Of a DNA stretch of 22,702 bases, positions 8,725-14,828 are shown in pieces. The translations under genes and the position numbers were made by a program. This DNA is from an uncultured Actinomycetes bacterium (GTDB lineage: Bacteria > Actinomycetota > Actinomycetes > S36-B12), in NCBI GenBank assembly GCA_913061025.1, contig CAJXUJ010000006.1, forward strand, positions 1 to 22,702. Reading direction: 5' to 3'. The notes beneath the pieces were generated by a model. The model did not search any database. It saw only the letters and a list, made by a program, of their open reading frames with translations, and was not told where the DNA came from. Position 1 is the stretch's first letter, and every line of letters starts with the position of its first letter.

Positions 8725-10247
8725 GTCACACCCTCCTTCGAGCCCCCGCCGAATCGCCTGCCCACGAAGAATGCCAGCACTTCACGGTCATCGAAGGGAA
8801 CCAACCCCTCGGCTCGTTCCTGTGTCGCCTCATGCCCCTTACCTAGGAGAAGGACAACGTCACCGGCACGTGCCAGTTCGACGGCCTCGGCAATCGCCTG
8901 CCTGCGGGAAGCAATCTCACGAACGTCGGAGCCATCCCGGACTCCGGCTAGAACTCCTGCACGAATCCGTTGCGGATCTTCAGACCGTGGATTGTCATCC
9001 GTGATGAAGGTGACGTCGGCGAGTGACGCGGCACGGCCCATGCCAGACCGCTTGTGCGGATCTCGATCGCCACCGGCACCGACGACGACAATCACTCGAC
9101 CGGACTCTCCGACACGCTGCTCCAGCGCGCCACGTACCACCTGTTCCACGGCATCAGGAGTATGCGCGTAGTCGACGATGAAATCGATACCCCCGAGGTC
9201 GGACACCAACTCCATACGTCCCGGCACTCTCGCTCGAGAAACAGCGCCCGCGGCCACATCCAAGGCGACACCCATTGTGTGTGCCGTCACTATCGCCAAC
9301 GCAGCGTTGGCAAGCGCAAATCCGGCGGAAATCGGCACGTCGAACGCTACGTCCCTCACTCCATGAAGGATCAACTCATTGCCACGGCGGCGAACTGTCC
9401 AGTCCGCGTCTTCATTGAATTGATCGTCGGACCCACGCTCGTTCACCGTCGTCCTCACCGTCGTCACGGGGATGGACGCTTCCCGAGCAAGACGCACGCC
9501 CCATTCGTCGTCGACAAGAACAACACCGCCGCGAGCACGTTCCGGATCGAATAGTTGCGACTTTGCGGCGAAGTAATCCTCCATATCGCGGTGGTAGTCC
9601 AGATGATCGTGGCTCAATCCGGTGAATACGGCAGTGTCGAAGCAGATTCCATCGACCCGGTGCTCACACAAGGCGATGCTTGAGACTTCCATCACCACGG
9701 CCTGAGCCCCGGCATCGCGGAAGGTGCGCAGTATCGGGAAAAGATCGGTGGCCTCCGGAGTAGTACGTGCACTCGGAACCGACACCCGGTCACCGAAATG
9801 ACTACCGAGGGTTCCGATCACACCGCACTGGACACCTTGAGCGTCAAGAGCCGACTGAACCATGTGCGCCACGGTCGTCTTGCCGTTCGTGCCGGTGATG
9901 CCGACCATCGAAATCGACTCCTGCGGATGCCCGGCCAGCATCGACGCGACGTTGCTCATCGTGGACCGAGGATCAAAGACCGTGATCACCGGAACGTCCA
10001 CATCGCCGAGCGCCTCGATGATTTCGCGGCCCTGATCGTCGGTCAGAATTGCGGCGGCTCCTCGGCCCACGGCATCCGAGACGAAACGCGCCCCATGGGT
10101 TCGATGACCGGGCAACGCTGCAAAGAGGACACCACTATCGGTCGACGATGACGAGAGCGACACCCCGACGATCTCGATATCCCCGAGTTGTGGGGCAGAC
10201 GGCCCGACGGCACCACCGATGCTCTCGACCAACTCCGCGAGGCGCAT
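8721..10247 (-). CDS. murE: UDP-MurNAc-L-Ala-D-Glu--2,6-diaminopimelate ligase
   Basis: MurE adds the third stem amino acid. The P-loop GTNGKTT is at residues 119-125, the lysine that is normally carbamylated is in FAAKSQLF (K229), and DYAHTPDAVE is near 359-368. The substrate motif at 418-421 is DNPR, the form associated with meso-diaminopimelate rather than lysine, so the cell wall is predicted to be DAP-type. This excludes a lysine-type wall such as that of many Micrococcales. Length is 508 residues. The ATG start lies three bases after the ftsI stop, and the end overlaps the murF start by four bases. Confidence 0.97.
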   Translation of the reverse strand: MRLAELVESIGGAVGPSAPQLGDIEIVGVSLSSSSTDSGVLFAALPGHRTHGARFVSDAVGRGAAAILTDDQGREIIEALGDVDVPVITVFDPRSTMSNVASMLAGHPQESISMVGITGTNGKTTVAHMVQSALDAQGVQCGVIGTLGSHFGDRVSVPSARTTPEATDLFPILRTFRDAGAQAVVMEVSSIALCEHRVDGICFDTAVFTGLSHDHLDYHRDMEDYFAAKSQLFDPERARGGVVLVDDEWGVRLAREASIPVTTVRTTVNERGSDDQFNEDADWTVRRRGNELILHGVRDVAFDVPISAGFALANAALAIVTAHTMGVALDVAAGAVSRARVPGRMELVSDLGGIDFIVDYAHTPDAVEQVVRGALEQRVGESGRVIVVVGAGGDRDPHKRSGMGRAASLADVTFITDDNPRSEDPQRIRAGVLAGVRDGSDVREIASRRQAIAEAVELARAGDVVLLLGKGHEATQERAEGLVPFDDREVLAFFVGRRFGGGSKEGVT

Positions 10248-10250
10248 CGG

Positions 10251-12077
10251 CTATCCGGTCGTCAACGTAAGTTGCGGTGCCTTCTTGCCAGAGGGAGGAA
10301 TCTGCATAGCTTGCAGAGCATATGTGGTGATTTCCTTGAATACGGGAGCAGCCAACTCACCGCCGCCACGGCCGCGCTTGGGCTGGTGCACGAAGACACC
10401 GACGGCCAATCGAGGCGCATCTGCCGGCGCAACGCCGATGAATGACGCGGTGACGTCGCCGGCGTAACAGCGACAATCCGGGTCCACGAACTGTGCTGTT
10501 CCCGTCTTGCCGGCAACTCGGTAGCCGGGGATCCGGGCCTGCGGAGCAGTGCCACCTTCACCCGTGACCGCTTCCATCATCGCCATCACCTGACGCGCGG
10601 TGTCCTCGCGCACCACACGGTCGCGCTCGGGATCGGGGGTCTCGATGACCGTGCCGTCGGGCTCCACGGTCGCTTTGATAATAGTTGGCTTGACGCGAAC
10701 TCCGCCGTTGGCGACCGTGGCGAAGACGTTCGTCATCTGCACTGCCGTCACCGAATACCCCTGACCGAAGGCCATAGTCGGGAACGACGTTCCCGACCAG
10801 TTCTCCGGCTGAAGCATGAGTCCGGCAGATTCGCCGGGCAGGCCGAGATCGGTCTTCTCATTGATACCGAATCTCTCCATGTACCGCGCCAACTGCTTCT
10901 TCGGCATCTTCTCGGCGGCGAGGATCATTCCGATGTTGCTGGACTTGGCGAACGCACCGGTCATCGTCAACCGCAGGGTTCCGTGCTTCCAGTAATCGTT
11001 GAACTTCTTACCGGACCGCTCTAACTGACCGGGAATCTTGATCGGAGTCAGCGGGTCCACCGCACCCTCGTTGATCGTCGCAGCCGCGGTGATGACCTTC
11101 CCCGTCGACCCGGGCTCGAAGATGTCGGTGATGGCCCGGTTGCGTCGCTCTTCTGGCAGTGACTGCGTGAATCGATTGGGGTCGAAGTCCGGAGCCGTTG
11201 CCATCGCGAGGATTTCGCCGGTCTGTACATCCATGACCACAGCCGTGGCACTCGATGCTCCCGACCGTTGCACCACACCCTGAATGGCCTCTTGAGCGAC
11301 GAACTGAATGTCACGATCGATCGTCAACTGCACGTCGGCACCCGACACCGCCTCAACCGAGGACTGATTCTGTGTAGGAATCACCCGTCCGCCAGGTCCG
11401 CGTTCGTAGGTCTGCTGTCCCGGCGTGCCGGTGAGCAACTCGTCGAATGCCGACTCAATGCCACCGCCGCCGGTGCCGTCGGCAGCGACGAAGCCCACGA
11501 TGTGTGATGCCAGATCTCCCGCAGGATAGATACGTCGCGACGTCTCCTCGCTGAAGATCCCAGGTAGCCGAAGTGCCGCGATTCGTTCCCACGTCTCGGG
11601 AGTGACTCCCTTGGCGACGTACATAAACCGCTTGTCGCCGGAGAGTCGATCGGCGAGGACGTCCTGCGGAACTTCCAGGATCGGCGCTAGTTCGACCGCC
11701 AGCGCAGCAGGGTCTTCGATCAGCGTTTGGTCGGCAGTGACATCTCGAGCTTCGACGGTCACTGCCAACGGCTGGCCCGAGCGATCCAAAATGCTTCCCC
11801 GATAGGCCGGGATCTCGAGAGTACGAAGACGCTGGCTCAAAGCGGCGTCCGCGAGCGCCTCGCCCCGCACCGCCTGCAGGTCGACGAGACGGGTCGCGAA
11901 GATCGAAGCAACGATCGCGGTGGCAAGAAGGAGGACCGTGCCCCGCCGGCGGATATTGCCGGGCTGGAAGTCCGAACCACGCCGACCAGAACCACCCGAG
12001 CCACCGTCTCCCGATTCGTACGGGGGCTCGACTACGCGCACCGGCCCGCGTGAGCGCAGTGGAGAACGCGTACTCAT
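10251..12077 (-). CDS. ftsI: Septal class B penicillin-binding protein (FtsI/PBP3 type transpeptidase)
   Basis: FtsI cross-links septal peptidoglycan and partners with FtsW. The 608-residue protein has a Gly/Ser/Arg-rich cytoplasmic segment of about 45 residues, one membrane span (about 46-62), a dimerisation domain starting at RGSILDRSGQPLAV (about 93-106), and a complete transpeptidase domain with the SxxK motif S324-T-G-K327, SSN at 379-381 and KTGT at 524-527. All three catalytic motifs are intact, so it should be an active beta-lactam target. Between KTGT and the end there is a close cysteine pair, DPDCRCYAGD, which could form a disulphide outside the membrane. The ATG overlaps the ftsL stop as ATGA, with GGAGG four bases upstream. 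In mycobacteria the equivalent gene is called pbpB. Confidence 0.96.
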   Translation of the reverse strand: MSTRSPLRSRGPVRVVEPPYESGDGGSGGSGRRGSDFQPGNIRRRGTVLLLATAIVASIFATRLVDLQAVRGEALADAALSQRLRTLEIPAYRGSILDRSGQPLAVTVEARDVTADQTLIEDPAALAVELAPILEVPQDVLADRLSGDKRFMYVAKGVTPETWERIAALRLPGIFSEETSRRIYPAGDLASHIVGFVAADGTGGGGIESAFDELLTGTPGQQTYERGPGGRVIPTQNQSSVEAVSGADVQLTIDRDIQFVAQEAIQGVVQRSGASSATAVVMDVQTGEILAMATAPDFDPNRFTQSLPEERRNRAITDIFEPGSTGKVITAAATINEGAVDPLTPIKIPGQLERSGKKFNDYWKHGTLRLTMTGAFAKSSNIGMILAAEKMPKKQLARYMERFGINEKTDLGLPGESAGLMLQPENWSGTSFPTMAFGQGYSVTAVQMTNVFATVANGGVRVKPTIIKATVEPDGTVIETPDPERDRVVREDTARQVMAMMEAVTGEGGTAPQARIPGYRVAGKTGTAQFVDPDCRCYAGDVTASFIGVAPADAPRLAVGVFVHQPKRGRGGGELAAPVFKEITTYALQAMQIPPSGKKAPQLTLTTG

Positions 12078-12811
12078 CGCGCCTCCGTCTCACTCAACTG
12101 CGCACCGTCAGCTTCCGGCTGCACCGGCTCCTGCGGAGAAACCAGGATGGCTCCGTCCGTCGTTGCAGTCTCTCGCCTTACTTGACGTTCTTCGTTGCGG
12201 CGCGCCTGTTCAGTGGCCTCATCAACCTCGGTGGTAGTTCCCGGCGCGACGAGAACGGCCCCGTCCCCGATCTGGCGCCGCTGCCCTGCCGGGGCTTCAT
12301 CCCCGGCGACGACAGCTTCGACCGGGAGCGGATCGACCAGGGTGGCCGTGAGAGACCCTGAAACGTTTGCCGTGCGGGTGCGATCACCCGGGGCGGGCTT
12401 GGCCTTGCCCCGAACTTTGCCTCCGGGAATGGTCAGGAAAACAGGACGTGTACTCGGCACCATGCCCAGAGCGCGCGCTTTGGATTCCAACACCGGTGGG
12501 GCTGCTGCGGCTGCGATCGCCTCGGTCAGCGATGCCTCGGTGCGCGCTAGTTCCCGCTGTTGCGACTGAAGTTCACTTACAACGAAGGCCGTTTGTGCAA
12601 CGGACGTATTGAGCAGCAGCATGATGATCAACCCGAGCGCTAGGGCGACGGTGACGATGACTGCGAACAAGCCACGGCTGGCTCGCTCGGGTCGAAGTGG
12701 TGCCACCAATCGAAGGTGGGGTCGATCGGCGCGGAACTTGCGACCGGCAGCCTTCGTTGCAAACTCAGTGCTCTCTGCGGGTAACTCGATCGGAGTCAGG
12801 ACTGCACTCAT
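12074..12811 (-). CDS. ftsL: FtsL-like septum formation protein with a long C-terminal tail
   Basis: FtsL is a small bitopic divisome protein with a coiled coil that pairs with DivIC/FtsB and FtsQ and activates FtsWI. The 245-residue product has a basic cytoplasmic region, one membrane span at about 47-68 and a heptad-like coiled coil at about 74-103, followed by the LESKARALGMV segment that typifies FtsL. The name rests on this layout and on the position between rsmH and ftsI, because FtsL sequences are poorly conserved. After residue 130 there is an unusual hydrophilic tail of about 115 residues containing DGAVLVAP (183-190), DGAILVSP (219-226) and a degenerate DGAQLSET (235-242). The start overlaps the rsmH stop as ATGA. 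Confidence 0.85.
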   Translation of the reverse strand: MSAVLTPIELPAESTEFATKAAGRKFRADRPHLRLVAPLRPERASRGLFAVIVTVALALGLIIMLLLNTSVAQTAFVVSELQSQQRELARTEASLTEAIAAAAAPPVLESKARALGMVPSTRPVFLTIPGGKVRGKAKPAPGDRTRTANVSGSLTATLVDPLPVEAVVAGDEAPAGQRRQIGDGAVLVAPGTTTEVDEATEQARRNEERQVRRETATTDGAILVSPQEPVQPEADGAQLSETEAR

Positions 12812-13761
12812 GCGGCAATCCGTTCGATGGCACGCAGACGAACGGACGCAGCGCGAGAGTTGTCACTGATCTCCTCATCGGATGCGAGTTCCGCACCCCG
12901 CGTAATCAGCTTGAACGACGGCTTGCTGCTTTCGGGGATCACCGGTAGATCAATGGGCACATCGGCCGAGCAACGCTGGGCGAATTCGGTCTTGACGATC
13001 CGATCCTCGAGTGACTGATAGGACATCACCACCATGCGGCCGCCGATGGCAAGGACGTCCAAGGCTGCGGGTATCGCGCGACGTAAGACAGTGAGTTCGG
13101 CGTTGACTTCGATGCGCAGAGCCTGGAAGGTCCGCTTGGCCGGGTTGCCCCCGCGTCGACGTGCGGCCGCCGGCACGGCATCTTTGACGATCGAGACGAG
13201 CTCGGTCGACGAAGACAGGCGATGAGACTCGCGAGCCCGCACGATCCCTCGAGCGATCCGCGGCGCAAACTTCTCCTCCCCAAACGCGCGAAGGATTCGA
13301 ATCAGTTCCGCCTCGGAGTAGCTGTTCACGACGTCTGCAGCCGTGAGATCGTCATCGGGATTCATGCGCATGTCCAGCGGTGCCTCAGCGGCATACGAGA
13401 AGCCGCGATCACGATCATCGAGTTGCATCGACGAGACCCCGAGGTCGAACAGCACTCCATCGGCATGCGCAATCCCCAAATCGGCGAGCACCTCGGGGAT
13501 CTCGTCGTAGACCGCGTGCACGAGGCGAATGCGGTTACCCCACTGCGCCAACCGCGCTTGGGAGTGGGCCAACGCCTGGGGGTCGCGATCGATCCCGACG
13601 TACTCGATTTCGGGGAAGAGTTCGAGAGCGGCTTGGGCATGACCTCCGAGGCCGAGTGTGGCGTCGACGAGTACGGCTCCCGGCTCAGTGAGTGCCGGTG
13701 CCAAGAGGCCGAGCACACGCTCCCGAAGAACGGGGGTGTGATGAGCGGTAGGTGGTGTCAC
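12808..13761 (-). CDS. rsmH: 16S rRNA (cytosine(1402)-N(4))-methyltransferase RsmH (MraW)
   Basis: RsmH N4-methylates C1402 in the decoding centre of 16S rRNA using S-adenosylmethionine. The N-terminal HHTPVLRERVL, the SAM-binding motif VDATLGLGGHAQAAL (about 32-46), DGVLFDLGVSSMQLDD and the C-terminal RGGNPAKRTFQALRIEVN are all diagnostic. Length (317 residues) is normal. The start is a GTG at 13761 with GGGGAAG about eight bases upstream. It is the first gene of the tightly overlapped run that reaches ftsQ. A perfect seven-bp stem-loop sits 20 bases before the start and could modulate translation or mRNA ends. Confidence 0.97.
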   Translation of the reverse strand: MTPPTAHHTPVLRERVLGLLAPALTEPGAVLVDATLGLGGHAQAALELFPEIEYVGIDRDPQALAHSQARLAQWGNRIRLVHAVYDEIPEVLADLGIAHADGVLFDLGVSSMQLDDRDRGFSYAAEAPLDMRMNPDDDLTAADVVNSYSEAELIRILRAFGEEKFAPRIARGIVRARESHRLSSSTELVSIVKDAVPAAARRRGGNPAKRTFQALRIEVNAELTVLRRAIPAALDVLAIGGRMVVMSYQSLEDRIVKTEFAQRCSADVPIDLPVIPESSKPSFKLITRGAELASDEEISDNSRAASVRLRAIERIAA

Positions 13762-13781
13762 GAGTCGACTTCCCCATCGAC

Positions 13782-13800
13782 CGGGACAGTGAATGTCCCG
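13782..13800 (-). promoter_or_regulatory. Stem-loop upstream of rsmH
   Basis: CGGGACA and TGTCCCG form a perfect seven-bp inverted repeat around a GTGAA loop. It falls between the stop of the 45-residue ORF (13810) and the rsmH start (13761). There is no T-run after it on either strand, so it does not look like an intrinsic terminator; it could be an operator, a processing site or a translational control hairpin. Confidence 0.45.
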
Positions 13801-13809
13801 AGCGCGGAC

Positions 13810-13947
13810 CTACGCCCAGCCAGCCACGACGACGGAGAGCACGTAGAGAACGGTTCCGGTCGCGACGCCGGCGATCATCACCGTGACGCCGGTACGTACC
13901 GGGTGGAATACCGAGGCAACTTCGGGAGCCTCGTCGATTACTGCCAT
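13810..13947 (-). CDS. Small single-span membrane protein, 45 residues, between mraZ and rsmH
   Basis: An ATG at 13947 preceded by a strong AAGGAG six bases upstream opens a 45-codon frame ending in TAG. The product begins MAVIDEAPEVASVFHPVR and continues with a hydrophobic stretch of about 25 residues (about 19-43) rich in Val, Ala, Gly and Thr, ending VVVAGWA. It therefore looks like a short N-terminal acidic segment, one arginine at the membrane boundary and one membrane span. I do not recognise the family. Its place in the dcw cluster, same strand and between the regulator and rsmH, suggests a role in division or wall synthesis, but that is inference. Its ribosome binding site is among the best in the window and argues against a chance frame. 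Conservation in related genomes would decide whether it is real. Confidence 0.6.
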   Translation of the reverse strand: MAVIDEAPEVASVFHPVRTGVTVMIAGVATGTVLYVLSVVVAGWA

Positions 13948-13991
13948 GTTCTTCTCCTTGTTCGCGGTCGAGATGAACGAGTTGTGGATTT

Positions 13992-14027
13992 GAGACCTAT
14001 CTGGCTTCAGCAGCTCGGTCAGGTCTC
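13992..14027. repeat. Inverted repeat upstream of the small membrane ORF
   Basis: GAGACCT (13992-13998) and AGGTCTC (14021-14027) form perfect seven-bp arms separated by 22 bases. It lies about 45 bases upstream of the ATG of the 45-residue ORF and could be an operator or the base of an RNA structure in the transcript downstream of mraZ. Confidence 0.4.
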
Positions 14028-14043
14028 CGCCCGCTTTGCGCGT

Positions 14044-14069
14044 CCTGGCACCGGGGAAGGGGTGCCAGG
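14044..14069 (-). promoter_or_regulatory. Strong stem-loop downstream of mraZ (attenuator or processing hairpin)
   Basis: CCTGGCACC (14044-14052) and GGTGCCAGG (14061-14069) form a perfect nine-bp GC-rich stem with an eight-base loop, beginning 35 bases after the mraZ stop. On the minus strand the bases after the stem are not T-rich, so this is not a classical intrinsic terminator. It may be a factor-dependent attenuator or an RNA stabiliser that sets mraZ expression apart from the rest of the operon. Confidence 0.5.
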
Positions 14070-14103
14070 GGGCGCCCAGCGGGAGGAGGCCTCACCGCCT
14101 GCT

Positions 14104-14535
14104 TCACATCACTCCAGGAATCACCTCCTCGTTGATTCCGGAGAAGTTGTCTTCCTGGCTTTCGAGGTAGCTCTCCCAGGTCGCGGAATCCCAGATCTCC
14201 GCCGTGGTTCCGTTACCCACCACGATCACGTCTCGCTCCAGGCCGGCGTACTCGCGAAGGGCCGGAGGCAATGTGATGCGTCCCTGCCGGTCGGGGATCT
14301 CGTCGGAGGCCCCGGAGAACAGCACCCGTAGGTAGGCGCGAACACGGGCGTCGGACCGAGAAGCCTCATTCAGGCGCTCGGAATAGGCGGCGAATTCAGC
14401 CGCCGGCCACACCACGATCGAGCGGTCCTGGCCCTTGGTGAGCACGAGACCGGCGGCGAGCTGCTCGCGGAACTTGGCCGGGAGAACGAGCCGGCCCTTG
14501 TCGTCGAGTCGGGGTGCGTGGGTGCCCAGGAACAT
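14104..14535 (-). CDS. mraZ: Transcriptional regulator MraZ
   Basis: MraZ is a SpoVT/AbrB-fold DNA-binding protein that forms rings and binds tandem GTGG/TGGG-type boxes upstream of its own gene, regulating the dcw cluster. The product begins MFLGTHAPRLDDKGRLVLPA, and both duplicated DxxGR signatures are present: DDKGRLVLPAKFRE near residue 11 and DRQGRITLPPALRE near residue 81. With the ATG at 14535 it has 143 residues, the same length as I recall for the mycobacterial protein, and MFLGT is the usual family start. A GTG two codons upstream (14541) is possible. The AAGGGG repeats give acceptable spacing to either codon. Three matching GTGG boxes overlap the promoter just upstream. Confidence 0.96.
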   Translation of the reverse strand: MFLGTHAPRLDDKGRLVLPAKFREQLAAGLVLTKGQDRSIVVWPAAEFAAYSERLNEASRSDARVRAYLRVLFSGASDEIPDRQGRITLPPALREYAGLERDVIVVGNGTTAEIWDSATWESYLESQEDNFSGINEEVIPGVM

Positions 14536-14609
14536 CGGCACCCCCTTCCCCTTAGTTCGACAACTCTGACCACTTTGGCCCCTTGGAACCCTCTAGTAAC
14601 CCCAAGTGG

Positions 14610-14635
14610 CACCACTCTACTCCACTTTCCTCCAC
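14610..14635 (-). promoter_or_regulatory. MraZ-binding boxes, three copies at 10-bp period
   Basis: The minus strand carries GTGGAG (14635..14630), GTGGAG (14625..14620) and GTGGTG (14615..14610), each exactly ten bases apart, so all lie on one face of the helix. This arrangement matches the established pattern of short GTG/TGGG boxes spaced by about one helical turn that the MraZ oligomer reads. A further AAAGTGG (14576..14570) occurs downstream in the leader. Confidence 0.7.
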
Positions 14636-14641
14636 CGTCAA
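14614..14641 (-). promoter_or_regulatory. Promoter of mraZ and the dcw operon
   Basis: On the minus strand TTGACG (14641..14636) and TAGAGT (14619..14614) are separated by 16 bases, a good match to the housekeeping sigma consensus. The expected transcription start is near 14607, giving a leader of roughly 70 bases before mraZ. The MraZ boxes overlap both elements, so autorepression by promoter occlusion is the simplest reading. Confidence 0.65.
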
Positions 14642-14673
14642 CCCTCTAACGCCAATGAGCGCCGATTTCGTTT

Positions 14674-14693
14674 CCACTCCTCCACCCCTCCAC
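14674..14693 (-). repeat. Upstream GTGG cluster at 8-bp period
   Basis: GTGG on the minus strand recurs at 14693..14690, 14685..14682 and 14677..14674, with an exact eight-bp period. It lies about 40 bases upstream of the 10-bp-period boxes. It may be an auxiliary MraZ site or only a purine-rich tract; the eight-bp period would not place the boxes on one helix face. Confidence 0.3.
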
Positions 14694-14800
14694 GCATCCC
14701 CCAAGCCCCCACCCACACGTCTCGACAACTACCCCACGGCTGCCGCTTCGGCCGGCACACGGCCGGCGCGCAGCGATCCGGGCGCCGAGATGCCGGCTAC

Positions 14801-14815
14801 GCACGTCACACGTGC
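14801..14815. promoter_or_regulatory. Palindromic operator candidate before the DUF3048 gene
   Basis: GCACGTcacACGTGC is a perfect six-bp inverted repeat with a three-base centre. It ends one base before the TAGAGT -10 element, so a bound protein would block the promoter. Which regulator binds is unknown. Confidence 0.4.
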
Positions 14816-14816
14816 T

Positions 14817-14822
14817 TAGAGT
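14817..14822 (+). promoter_or_regulatory. -10 element for a leaderless DUF3048 transcript
   Basis: TAGAGT fits the TANNNT actinobacterial -10 pattern and ends exactly six bases before the GTG start at 14829, so transcription should start at or next to the start codon. No ribosome binding site is visible, which agrees with a leaderless mRNA. There is no good -35. Confidence 0.45.
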
Positions 14823-14828
14823 TCGTCC

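Noticed and set aside
13222..14331. Long plus-strand open frame opposite rsmH, the small ORF and mraZ (369 codons)
   Set aside because: It is antisense to well-identified genes, has no family signature and reflects the high GC content of the opposite strand.
14583..14819. Plus-strand frame of 78 codons upstream of the DUF3048 gene
   Set aside because: It covers the mraZ promoter and boxes, has low-complexity Pro/Ser/Thr content and no ribosome binding site.
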